From Alphaproteobacteria bacterium (GTDB taxonomy: Bacteria; Pseudomonadota; Alphaproteobacteria; Rickettsiales; VGDC01): a DNA stretch of 6,922 bases. A program made the position numbers and the translations under genes. A model generated the notes under the pieces. That model worked only from the letters and a program-made list of their open reading frames with translations. It did not search any database and was not told the DNA's origin. Positions 1 to 6,169 of this stretch are shown here, in pieces. The stretch's first letter is position 1. The number at the start of each line of letters is the position of its first letter. The stretch is from contig VGDC01000100.1 in NCBI GenBank assembly GCA_016869895.1, positions 1-6,922 on the forward strand, given 5' to 3'.

Positions 1-579
1 ATCAGCACCTATTGCGGCTATCCCTACCTCGATACGGGTAGCCTGTATCGTATGGTCGGCCTGAAGCTTATCGAAGCAGAGAAAGACCCGAACGACAAAG
101 CCGCCGCGATTGAAGCCTCCCACAGCATCAATGCGCAGGATTACGCTACGCCGCTGCTGCGTCAGGAGCGCGTGGGCAAAGCGGCATCCATCGTTTCCGC
201 CTTCCCGGAAGTGCGTCAGGCTTTGTTGGACTACCAGCGGGACTTCTCGGAACAGCCCGAAGGTGCTGTGCTGGATGGACGCGACATCGGAACCGTGGTT
301 CGACCTGATGCGGACATCAAATTCTTCATTACCGCCAATATCGAAGCCCGCGCCAAACGCCGCCATAACGAGCTTCAGGGCGAAGGCATCAAGGTCGTCT
401 ATAAATCCGTCCTCGATGACCTGAAAGACCGCGACGAGCGCGACAGCAAGCGCGCCATCGCCGCTTTGGTGCAGGCTGAGGACGCAGTGCATATCGACAC
501 GTCCGACCTGAGCGCGGATGAAGTCTTCGAGAAAGTGCTGCGCGTCATCGAAGAAAAAATCGCTGCGATTCAGGAATAA
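1..579 (+). CDS. cmk: Cytidylate kinase (CMP/dCMP kinase), 5'-truncated by the window edge
   Basis: Cytidylate kinase phosphorylates CMP and dCMP to the diphosphates with ATP in the cytosol. The reading frame is open from base 1, giving 192 visible residues up to a TAA at 577-579. The N-terminal part with the P-loop (roughly 25 residues by family length) lies outside the window. The visible part starts just before the DTGxxYR motif (visible residues 11-17). It continues with LRQERVGKAAS, then DGRDIGTVV (about residues 92-100), which is the CMP-binding core of the family. The Arg-rich lid segment ARAKRR (about 116-121) and DERDSKR (about 145-151) follow. The Met at position 52 is internal and is not the start, because homology to the family begins upstream of it. 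The next gene, rpsA, is 211 nt downstream; a cmk-rpsA pair is common in proteobacteria. Identification is firm; only the N-terminus is unseen. Confidence 0.96.
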   Translation: MSTYCGYPYLDTGSLYRMVGLKLIEAEKDPNDKAAAIEASHSINAQDYATPLLRQERVGKAASIVSAFPEVRQALLDYQRDFSEQPEGAVLDGRDIGTVVRPDADIKFFITANIEARAKRRHNELQGEGIKVVYKSVLDDLKDRDERDSKRAIAALVQAEDAVHIDTSDLSADEVFEKVLRVIEEKIAAIQE

Positions 580-604
580 GCTTACAAAACAAGCGAATTT
601 CCCC

Positions 605-633
605 TTTCTTTCGTCAGTGTATTCTGCTATAAA
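605..633 (+). promoter_or_regulatory. Candidate sigma-70 promoter for rpsA (extended -10)
   Basis: In the cmk-rpsA gap there is a TGC immediately before TATAAA (625-633), which fits an extended -10 element. The hexamer 17 bases upstream (605-610, TTTCTT) is a poor -35 match, as tolerated by extended -10 promoters. Transcription from here would start near 640 and leave a leader of about 150 nt before rpsA. A second -10-like TATTAT lies at 726-731 but has no usable -35. This is motif reading only; cmk readthrough may also transcribe rpsA. Confidence 0.45.
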
Positions 634-711
634 TGCCGTCCCTCTCGGGTTGTAGAGCGCAAAACCTTTCGCAGATTGGTTGCCCGTTGCTTAACTCCGC
701 GAAGAATTCCG

Positions 712-790
712 CCGGATTTCCGGATTATTATTTAACCCCTTACCCCTCCCCTTCGGCATCTGCCGCAGAGGATCCCACAGGAAAAACCCT
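712..790 (+). promoter_or_regulatory. rpsA mRNA leader: small hairpins, C/T-rich tract and ribosome binding site
   Basis: The proximal leader of rpsA contains a short inverted repeat, CCGG-ATTT-CCGG (712-723). It is followed by a pyrimidine tract at 736-754 with a single purine, and then a 4-bp hairpin CGGC-ATCT-GCCG (754-765). The Shine-Dalgarno AGGA at 779-782 ends 8 nt before the ATG at 791, a good spacing that supports this start. S1 protein prefers pyrimidine/AU-rich RNA and autoregulates rpsA in E. coli. A regulatory role for this tract is therefore possible but is inference. No Rfam-type leader was recognised. Confidence 0.4.
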
Positions 791-2527
791 ATGAAAGCGA
801 ATACTGCGGTGCAGAAAAACGACGAATTCATCACCACCGAAAATTTTGCAGAACTCTTTGAAGAGTACATGCAGCAGAACGAACTGGCAGAAGGCCAGGT
901 CGTCAAAGGCCGCGTGACCGCCATCGAAAACGGTATTGTCACCGTTGACGTCGGCTTGAAGTCCGAAGGCAAGATTCCCCTGAAAGAGTTCGGTCACGGC
1001 AAAGCCGAAGAACTCAAAGTGGGTGATGATGTCGAAGTTTACCTCGAGCGCTTCGAGAACCGCCATGGCGAAACCGGCCTGAGCCGCGAGAAAGCACTCC
1101 GCGAAGAGGCATGGGAGCGTCTTGAGAAGCTTTCCGATAAAGGCGAGCGCGTTGACGGCGTCATCTTCGGTCGCGTCAAAGGAGGCTTCACCGTCGATCT
1201 CGGCGGCGCAGTGGCGTTCCTTCCCGGCAGCCAGGTGGATATCCGCCCTGTCCGCGACATCTCGCCCCTCATGAACATCAGCCAGCCCTTCCAGATCCTG
1301 AAAATGGACCGCAAGCGTGGCAACATCGTGGTTTCCCGTCGCGCGGTTCTCGAAGAATCCCGCCTCGAAGCACGCGCAGAGCTGCTTGAGAACGTCAAAG
1401 AAGGTCAGGTTCTGGACGGCGTCGTCAAGAACATCACCGATTATGGTGCCTTCATCGACATGGGCGGCGTAGACGGCCTGCTGCACGTCACCGACATCAG
1501 CTGGAAGCGTATCAACCACCCGAGCGAAGTGCTGTCCCTCGGCCAGAGCATCAAAGTCATCGTCACCAAGTTCGACGAGAACTCCAAGCGTATCTCGCTG
1601 GGCATGAAGCAGCTTGAATCCAACCCCTGGGAAACCATCGGCGTGAAATACCCCGTCGGTTCGCGCATCAAGGGCAACATCACCAACATCACCGATTACG
1701 GCGCATTCGTGGAAATCGAACCCGGCATCGAAGGTCTGGTACACGTTTCCGAGATGAGCTGGACCAAAAAGAACGTCCATCCTTCCAAAATGGTCTCCAC
1801 CAGCCAGGAAGTCGAAGTGCAGGTTCTCGATATCGATGCTTCCAAGCACCGTATCTCGCTCGGCATCAAGCAGTGCGAAGAAAACCCCTGGACCCACTTC
1901 TCCAGCACCTACAAAGTCGGTAGCGAAATCGAAGGCGAAATCAAGAACGTCACCGATTTCGGTCTGTTCGTGGGTCTCTCCGGCGATATCGACGGCCTCG
2001 TGCACCACTCTGACGTGAGCTGGAACGAATCCGGTGAAGAAGCGATCAAGAACTACAAGAAAGGCGATGTCGTGAAAGCGAAAGTCCTCGCCATCGACGT
2101 AGAGAAAGAGCGCATCTCCCTCGGTATCAAGCAGCTCGGCGAAAGCCCCGTTCAGGCTGACCTCGGCGACGTGAAGAAAGGTGACGCCGTCACCTGCACC
2201 GTCACCAAAGTTCAGGAAGACGGTATCGAAGTGAAAGTCGGCGATAACCTCACCGCCTTCATCAAGAAAGCCGAACTCGCTCGTGACCGTCAGGAACAGC
2301 GCGCTGATCGCTTCGCCGTCGGCGACCGCGTCGATGCGAAAGTGACCACGCTGGAGAAAGCCTCCGGTAAAGTCGCTGTGTCCATCAAGGCACTCGAAGT
2401 CGAAAACCAGAAACGTGCCATCGAAGAATACGGCTCCACCGATAGCGGTGCAAGCCTCGGTGACATTCTGGGCGCGGCTTTGAGCGAAGCCAGCGAAAAG
2501 AAGAAGAAAACCGCCAAGAAATCTTGA
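791..2527 (+). CDS. rpsA: 30S ribosomal protein S1
   Basis: S1 binds mRNA on the small ribosomal subunit and helps load and unfold leaders during initiation. The 578-residue product has six S1 (OB-fold) domains, at roughly 34-100, 117-185, 204-274, 289-361, 376-448 and 463-534. Domains 3-5 carry the clearest repeat signature: an I/VTDYGAF-like strand (ITDYGAF, ITDYGAF, VTDFGLF), a GLVHVS-type turn with SW, and an RISLGxKQ end. Domains 1, 2 and 6 are more divergent, as is usual for full-length proteobacterial S1. The tail (about 535-578) has SGASLGDILGAAL and a Lys-rich end typical of alphaproteobacterial S1. Length is close to E. coli S1 (557) and slightly longer. The start is backed by AGGA 8 nt upstream. 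The gene uses no TTA, CTA or TCA codons, which fits a highly expressed gene. It is followed 34 nt later by sppA. Confidence 0.98.
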   Translation: MKANTAVQKNDEFITTENFAELFEEYMQQNELAEGQVVKGRVTAIENGIVTVDVGLKSEGKIPLKEFGHGKAEELKVGDDVEVYLERFENRHGETGLSREKALREEAWERLEKLSDKGERVDGVIFGRVKGGFTVDLGGAVAFLPGSQVDIRPVRDISPLMNISQPFQILKMDRKRGNIVVSRRAVLEESRLEARAELLENVKEGQVLDGVVKNITDYGAFIDMGGVDGLLHVTDISWKRINHPSEVLSLGQSIKVIVTKFDENSKRISLGMKQLESNPWETIGVKYPVGSRIKGNITNITDYGAFVEIEPGIEGLVHVSEMSWTKKNVHPSKMVSTSQEVEVQVLDIDASKHRISLGIKQCEENPWTHFSSTYKVGSEIEGEIKNVTDFGLFVGLSGDIDGLVHHSDVSWNESGEEAIKNYKKGDVVKAKVLAIDVEKERISLGIKQLGESPVQADLGDVKKGDAVTCTVTKVQEDGIEVKVGDNLTAFIKKAELARDRQEQRADRFAVGDRVDAKVTTLEKASGKVAVSIKALEVENQKRAIEEYGSTDSGASLGDILGAALSEASEKKKKTAKKS

Positions 2528-2548
2528 TTCAACCTTGAATAAAGAATA

Positions 2549-2561
2549 GGCAGGTTTTGCC
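2549..2561 (+). promoter_or_regulatory. Small hairpin covering the sppA ribosome binding site
   Basis: GGCA (2549-2552) and TGCC (2558-2561) can pair around a five-base loop, GGTTT, and the stem ends exactly one base before the sppA ATG. The only Shine-Dalgarno-like bases, AGG (2552-2554), sit at the stem-loop junction. A second small palindrome, TTCA-ACCT-TGAA, lies at 2528-2539 just after the rpsA stop. The stem is only 4 bp, so effects on translation are uncertain. Confidence 0.3.
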
Positions 2562-3479
2562 ATGTCTCTGAACGCCGATACCTTAATCGACCGTTCATAT
2601 CTGAAAGGACAGATCGCCAAGTGGCGCGCAGTCGCCATCTTGGTGGTCGTCCTGACAGCTATACTCCTGACGAGCAACTTCGCGTCGCTCACCCCAACGG
2701 GCAACCATATCGCCCGCGTCACCGTCAACGGCATCATCATGGATGACGTGAAACGCGACGAACTCTTCAAGACACTCGAGGAAGACAAAGCCGTGAAGGC
2801 CGTCATCCTGCGTATCGACAGCCCCGGCGGAACCGTCGTCGGCGGCGAAGAACTTTATCTGAACGTCAAACGTCTGCGTGAAAAGAAGCCCGTAGTCGTC
2901 ACCATGCGCTCCACCGCCACTTCGGCTGGCTATATGGCTGTGCTGGGCGCTGACCGCGTCTTCGCGCGCGAAGGCACGCTGACCGGCTCCATCGGCGTCA
3001 TCATGCAGACCGCCGATGTCACCGGACTGGCCGAGAAAATGGGTGTCGAGCCCATCACCATCAAATCCGGCCCGAACAAGGCCACCCCGAACCCCTTCGA
3101 GAAAGCCACGCCGGAGAATCTGGCGGTGATGCGCGAAGTGGTGGATGATTTCTACGGCACTTTCGTGGATATGGTCGCTGAAGGCCGCAACCTGCCGCGC
3201 GAACGCGTGTTGGAACTGGCCGATGGCCGCGTGTACACCGGTTCGCAAGCCTTGGAACTCAAGCTAATTGATGCGCTGGGCGGCGAGGCGGAAGCGGTGG
3301 CGTGGCTGGAAACAGAAAAGAAGATTCCGGCCAATCTCGACGTGACCGACCGTGAACCCGAAAAAGAGAAGCAAACACTTTTAGAGAATTTTGTCGGAAA
3401 AGCAATGGGCTCTCTGAACATTTTCCCCGAAATGCGTCTTGACGGGCTCACCTCAATCTGGCAACCTAAGTCTATGTAA
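2562..3479 (+). CDS. sppA: Signal peptide peptidase SppA, short (one-domain) form, S49 family
   Basis: SppA is a membrane-anchored serine protease that degrades cleaved signal peptides. The 305-residue protein has a short cytoplasmic N-terminus, one hydrophobic anchor (about 22-38) and a ClpP-like S49 domain. RIDSPGGTVVGGEE (about 84-97) is the oxyanion/substrate-strand motif of the family. Ser121 in TSAGYM is the likely nucleophile and Lys173 in SGPNKAT the likely general base. Their 52-residue spacing equals that of the known Ser147/Lys199 dyad of Bacillus subtilis SppA. GSIGVI (142-147) and GRVYTGxxALELKLID (222-237) complete the fold. Family members often have ASGGY around the serine; here it is TSAGY. 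The length fits the short form, not the double-length E. coli protein. It lies between rpsA and ihfB. The Shine-Dalgarno is weak (AGG, 7 nt upstream). Confidence 0.94.
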   Translation: MSLNADTLIDRSYLKGQIAKWRAVAILVVVLTAILLTSNFASLTPTGNHIARVTVNGIIMDDVKRDELFKTLEEDKAVKAVILRIDSPGGTVVGGEELYLNVKRLREKKPVVVTMRSTATSAGYMAVLGADRVFAREGTLTGSIGVIMQTADVTGLAEKMGVEPITIKSGPNKATPNPFEKATPENLAVMREVVDDFYGTFVDMVAEGRNLPRERVLELADGRVYTGSQALELKLIDALGGEAEAVAWLETEKKIPANLDVTDREPEKEKQTLLENFVGKAMGSLNIFPEMRLDGLTSIWQPKSM

Positions 3480-3545
3480 TTTTAAGGCTTAAATTCAACT
3501 TTTCTTCCTTATCTTACTTTAACTACATCTTGAGAAGCGCATTAT
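3480..3545 (+). promoter_or_regulatory. AT-rich spacer upstream of ihfB, possible promoter region
   Basis: These 66 bases are markedly richer in A/T than the flanking genes. They contain a perfect AT-only inverted repeat TTTAA-GGC-TTAAA (3481-3493), followed by a T-rich run. No pair of hexamers gives a convincing sigma-70 promoter, although TTCAAC (3494-3499) is -35-like with poor -10 candidates after it. The AT-only stem is too weak for a factor-independent terminator. GAGAAG (3532-3537) is a weak Shine-Dalgarno before the ATG at 3546. A promoter for ihfB is plausible here but not shown. Confidence 0.3.
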
Positions 3546-3845
3546 ATGAAAAAGTCTGAGCTTGTTCAGAAGCTGGCGAAACGCTTTCCCCACCTGTATC
3601 AGCGGGATGTGGAACTGCTTGTGAACACCGTTCTGGGTGAAATCTCCACCGCCCTCGTCGAAGGCCGCCGCGTGGAGCTTCGTGGCTTCGGTGCTTTCTC
3701 CATCCGCGAGCGCGAAGCACGCAAGGCACGCAACCCCAAGACGGGTCGTGAAGTGCAGATCGGCCAGCGTCAGGCCATTTATTTCCGCACCGGAAAAGAA
3801 CTGCGCGAGCGCATCAACACGAATCGCCCCTCACCAAAGAAATAA
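3546..3845 (+). CDS. ihfB: Integration host factor subunit beta
   Basis: IHF-beta pairs with IHF-alpha to form a sequence-specific DNA-bending nucleoid protein used in transcription, replication and recombination. The 99-residue product matches the DNABII family in length and in its signature RGFGAFSxREREARKARNPKTG (46-67). Pro64, which intercalates between base pairs at the kink, is present. Glu44 and Arg46, which contribute to site recognition in E. coli IHF-beta, are at identical numbering. That supports IHF-beta over HU. The N-terminal MKKSELVQKLA is also typical of the beta subunit. The C-terminal end has a short basic extension (RPSPKK) beyond the usual GKELRERI. It sits between sppA and the lapA-like gene; ihfB close to rpsA and lapA is common in proteobacteria. 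No clear IHF consensus site was found in its own upstream spacer. Confidence 0.96.
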   Translation: MKKSELVQKLAKRFPHLYQRDVELLVNTVLGEISTALVEGRRVELRGFGAFSIREREARKARNPKTGREVQIGQRQAIYFRTGKELRERINTNRPSPKK

Positions 3846-3850
3846 CCTGC

Positions 3851-3869
3851 TTTCCGCAAGCCGTGGAAA
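3851..3869 (+). other. Intergenic hairpin between ihfB and the lapA-like gene
   Basis: TTTCCGC (3851-3857) can pair with GTGGAAA (3863-3869) as a 7-bp RNA stem including one G-U pair, around a five-base loop. It starts 5 nt after the ihfB stop. No run of T follows, so it does not look like a factor-independent terminator. An RNA-processing or 3'-end-protecting stem, or chance, are the alternatives. Confidence 0.35.
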
Positions 3870-3897
3870 CGCCTTTGTACCGTAAAGCATCCACCCT

Positions 3898-4254
3898 GTG
3901 CGTCACCTAAAAGATATATTCCTGATCATTCTCGGCCTTTCGGTTGCCGTGGCGTTCCTCTTCTTCGCCATGGTCAACCGGGAAGCTGCGGTTCTCGACC
4001 TCTCCCCCCTCCCTTATCAAGTCGAAGTGCGCCTCTTCGTGCTCGTGGGCGTACTGCTTCTGGCAGGCATCATACTCGGCTGGTTCGTCGCCAGCTTCGA
4101 ATGCCGCAAACGCTATATGCTGCAAAAGGAATCCCGCCGCCGCCTGAAGGCACTGGAAGAGGAGAATGCCAGCCTCCGCAGTCAGGTCACGCGTCTGGAA
4201 CAAGACGCCGCATTGCAGACGCAGCACCTCGCCCCACCCCTTTCCCAATCGTAA
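3898..4254 (+). CDS. LapA-domain (DUF1049) inner-membrane protein, GTG start
   Basis: This is a 118-residue small membrane protein of the lipopolysaccharide assembly protein A domain family. In E. coli, LapA works with LapB in controlling LPS synthesis; the role here is inferred from family and position. Two hydrophobic helices are visible, about 6-24 and 46-65. Between them is the characteristic NREAAVLDLSPLP segment (27-39). A charged cytoplasmic helix likely to form a coiled coil follows (about 76-106, rich in Glu, Arg and Leu heptads such as LKALEEENASLRSQVTRLE). The GTG at 3898 is the best start: an in-frame TAA at 3883-3885 blocks anything earlier, and the next Met lies after the first helix. 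There is no convincing Shine-Dalgarno. trpF begins 9 nt after the stop, so the two are almost certainly cotranscribed. Confidence 0.85.
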   Translation: MRHLKDIFLIILGLSVAVAFLFFAMVNREAAVLDLSPLPYQVEVRLFVLVGVLLLAGIILGWFVASFECRKRYMLQKESRRRLKALEEENASLRSQVTRLEQDAALQTQHLAPPLSQS

Positions 4255-4263
4255 ACGGTAGCC

Positions 4264-4962
4264 ATGCGCCCCATCTCCGCCAAAGTGAAGATTTGCGGCA
4301 TCAAGGATGCGGAGAACCTGAAAGCCGCGCTGGATGCCGATGCCGATTACATCGGCTTCGTCTTCGTGAAGGGCTCTCCCCGTTTCATCACACCGGAAGA
4401 CGCATGGCAATTAGCGAATCAGTTCTCTGCAAGCATCCGTCCGGAAGGCCGGAAGCTGGTGGCTGTGCTTGCCAATCCCACCGATCAGGAACTGGCGGAT
4501 GTGCTTTCCGCCTTCTCGCCGGACATCATCCAGCTGCATGGCAGCGAAACGCCGGAGCGCGTGCGCGAAATCGCCAGCGTCTATGACATCGTGATGATGA
4601 AAGCCGTGCCCGTCGCCAGCCGCGACGACATCGAATACGCCAAGGAATTCATCGGCTATGCGGATATGCTGTTGTTCGATGCCAAGGCCGAAGCCCCTCA
4701 GACAGAAAATATGCTCACGGGTGGTCACGGCAAAAGCTTCGACTGGACGCTAATGCGTTCGATGCATATCAACATCCCCTGGTTCCTCTCCGGCGGCTTG
4801 AATGCCGAAAACGTGCAGGAAGCCCTGCGCACCGCCCATGCCACGATGGTGGATGTCTCCTCCGGCGTGGAAAGCAGCCGCGGTCAAAAAGACCCAGAAC
4901 GCATCCGCGCCTTCATCGCCGCGGCGAAACCCACTCTCGAAGAAACCAAAGACCATGACTGA
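4264..4962 (+). CDS. trpF: Phosphoribosylanthranilate isomerase
   Basis: TrpF carries out the Amadori rearrangement of phosphoribosylanthranilate to CdRP, the third step of the tryptophan branch, in the cytosol. The 232-residue product is a single (beta/alpha)8 barrel. KICGIK (9-14) contains the catalytic base Cys11. GFVFVKGSPR (31-40) is the family's SPR loop, QLHGSE (90-95) is the mid-barrel motif, and Asp139 in LLFDAKA is the likely general acid. LSGGLN (175-180) and DVSSGVE (197-203) bind the substrate phosphate. Length is at the long end of the family, mainly from an acidic tail (PTLEETKDHD). An in-frame TAA just upstream (4252-4254, the lapA stop) fixes the ATG at 4264 as the first start; its Shine-Dalgarno is weak. 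The last 8 nt overlap the start of trpB, implying translational coupling. No fusion to trpC is present. Confidence 0.96.
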   Translation: MRPISAKVKICGIKDAENLKAALDADADYIGFVFVKGSPRFITPEDAWQLANQFSASIRPEGRKLVAVLANPTDQELADVLSAFSPDIIQLHGSETPERVREIASVYDIVMMKAVPVASRDDIEYAKEFIGYADMLLFDAKAEAPQTENMLTGGHGKSFDWTLMRSMHINIPWFLSGGLNAENVQEALRTAHATMVDVSSGVESSRGQKDPERIRAFIAAAKPTLEETKDHD

Positions 4963-6169
4963 AGCCCTGCGCAACGACCTTCTCGGCCCTGACGAAACCG
5001 GCCATTTCGGCCCTTATGGTGGCCGTTACGTGGCGGAAACGCTCATGCCGCTTATCCTAGAAGTGGGCGAAGCATACAAGAAAGCCAAGGCAGACCCTGC
5101 ATTCTGGGAAGAAATCCGCCTGTTGCAGCGGGATTATGTCGGTCGCCCCAGCCCGCTCTATTTCGCACCGCGCATCACCGAACACCTCGGCGGCGCGAAG
5201 GTCTATTTCAAACGCGACGAGCTTAACCACACGGGCGCGCATAAAATCAACAACTGCATCGGGCAGATCCTGCTTGCGATGCGCATGGGCAAGAAGCGCA
5301 TCATCGCCGAAACAGGCGCAGGGCAGCACGGCGTGGCCACCGCGACGGTCTGCGCGAAATTCGGCCTGAAATGCATCATCTACATGGGCGAAAAGGACAC
5401 CGAACGCCAGCAACCCAACGTGTTCCGCATGAAGCTTCTGGGCGCGGAAGTCGTGCCCGTGAAAACCGGATCGCGCACCCTGAAGGACGCGATGAACGAA
5501 GCCATGCGCGACTGGGTGACCAATGTGGAGGACACGTTCTACCTCATCGGCACGGTCGCTGGTCCGCACCCCTTCCCAGAGATGGTGCGCGATTTTCAGG
5601 CCATCATTGGCGAAGAACTGCGCGGCCAGATGCAGGAACGCGAAGGCCGCCTGCCGGATTCGCTGGTCGCCGCCATCGGCGGTGGGTCGAACGCCATGGG
5701 GTTGTTCTATCCTTTCCTGAATGATGCTTCGGTGAAGATGTATGGCGTGGAAGCAGCCGGACACGGCATCGACACGGGTGAACACGCCGCTTCCATCACG
5801 GGTGGGCAGCCGGGCGTGCTCCACGGCAGCAAAAGCTATCTGTTGCAGACGAATGACGGGCAGATCATCGATGCGCATTCCATCTCGGCAGGGTTGGATT
5901 ACCCCGGCATCGGCCCTGAACACGCATGGTTGAACGACACAGGCCGCGTCACCTATACCTCCGCCACCGACAACGAAGCGCTGGAAGCGTTCAAGCTCTG
6001 CTGTGCGCTGGAAGGCATCATCCCCGCGCTGGAGCCGAGCCACGCGCTGGCGGTCGTCTGCAAACTCGCGCCCACCCTGCCCAAAGACCACCTGCTGGTG
6101 ATGAACCTTTGTGGCCGTGGCGATAAAGACATCTTCACCGTGGCGAAAGCGCTGGGAGAACAGCTATGA
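4955..6169 (+). CDS. trpB: Tryptophan synthase beta chain
   Basis: TrpB is the PLP enzyme that joins indole to L-serine to give L-tryptophan, in an alpha2-beta2 complex with TrpA. The 404-residue product is of normal length for a TrpB1-type enzyme. GPYGGRYVAETL (19-30) is the N-terminal signature. HTGAHKIN contains the PLP Schiff-base Lys97, and ETGAGQHG contains catalytic Glu119; their 22-residue spacing matches Salmonella Lys87/Glu109. GGGSNAMG (242-249) binds the PLP phosphate. In NLCGRGDKD (384-392), Cys386 stands where Salmonella has Ser377, which contacts the pyridine nitrogen. The frame stays open upstream to 4802, but that part is out-of-frame trpF sequence. The ATG at 4955 is chosen because homology begins there and it gives the compact overlap with trpF. 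The stop overlaps the trpA start by ATGA. Confidence 0.97.
   Translation: MTEALRNDLLGPDETGHFGPYGGRYVAETLMPLILEVGEAYKKAKADPAFWEEIRLLQRDYVGRPSPLYFAPRITEHLGGAKVYFKRDELNHTGAHKINNCIGQILLAMRMGKKRIIAETGAGQHGVATATVCAKFGLKCIIYMGEKDTERQQPNVFRMKLLGAEVVPVKTGSRTLKDAMNEAMRDWVTNVEDTFYLIGTVAGPHPFPEMVRDFQAIIGEELRGQMQEREGRLPDSLVAAIGGGSNAMGLFYPFLNDASVKMYGVEAAGHGIDTGEHAASITGGQPGVLHGSKSYLLQTNDGQIIDAHSISAGLDYPGIGPEHAWLNDTGRVTYTSATDNEALEAFKLCCALEGIIPALEPSHALAVVCKLAPTLPKDHLLVMNLCGRGDKDIFTVAKALGEQL
6151..6164 (+). promoter_or_regulatory. trpA ribosome binding site, in the loop of a short hairpin
   Basis: Inside the end of trpB, GGAG (6155-6158) lies 7 nt before the trpA ATG. It is the strongest Shine-Dalgarno in the trp cluster. 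GCTG (6151-6154) and CAGC (6161-6164) can pair around it, leaving GGAGAA as the loop, so the site would remain exposed. The stem is only 4 bp and may be coincidental; the Shine-Dalgarno itself is well supported. Confidence 0.5.

Noticed and set aside
580..620. A possible factor-independent terminator after cmk (GCTT...AAGC at 580-594, then a T/C-rich stretch).
   Set aside because: The stem is only 4 bp with a 7-nt loop, and the following run is interrupted by C's; too weak to call.
1583..2134. Repeated near-identical DNA segments inside rpsA (for example at 1583-1612, 1841-1873 and 2111-2134).
   Set aside because: These encode the conserved RISLGxKQ ends of successive S1 domains and are normal protein repeats, not mobile or regulatory repeats.
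740..2806. A very long open frame (688 codons) on the minus strand, antisense to rpsA and the start of sppA.
   Set aside because: Its codon boundaries coincide with those of rpsA, so antisense stops would need sense TTA, CTA or TCA codons, which this highly biased gene avoids. The translated product resembles no family I recognise and looks like low-complexity mirror sequence. It is a by-product of codon bias.
3481..3505. A terminator or IHF site between sppA and ihfB.
   Set aside because: The inverted repeat is AT-only with 5 bp. The best IHF-like match (around 3493-3505) has several mismatches to the WATCAANNNNTTR consensus.
4802..4954. An N-terminal extension of trpB starting inside trpF.
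   Set aside because: The extension is Pro/Ala-rich out-of-frame trpF sequence without TrpB similarity; the ATG at 4955 gives the normal length and a compact overlap.
5057..6091. A 344-codon minus-strand open frame antisense to trpB.
   Set aside because: It lies entirely inside a well-supported trpB, with no recognisable motif, ribosome binding site or independent context.
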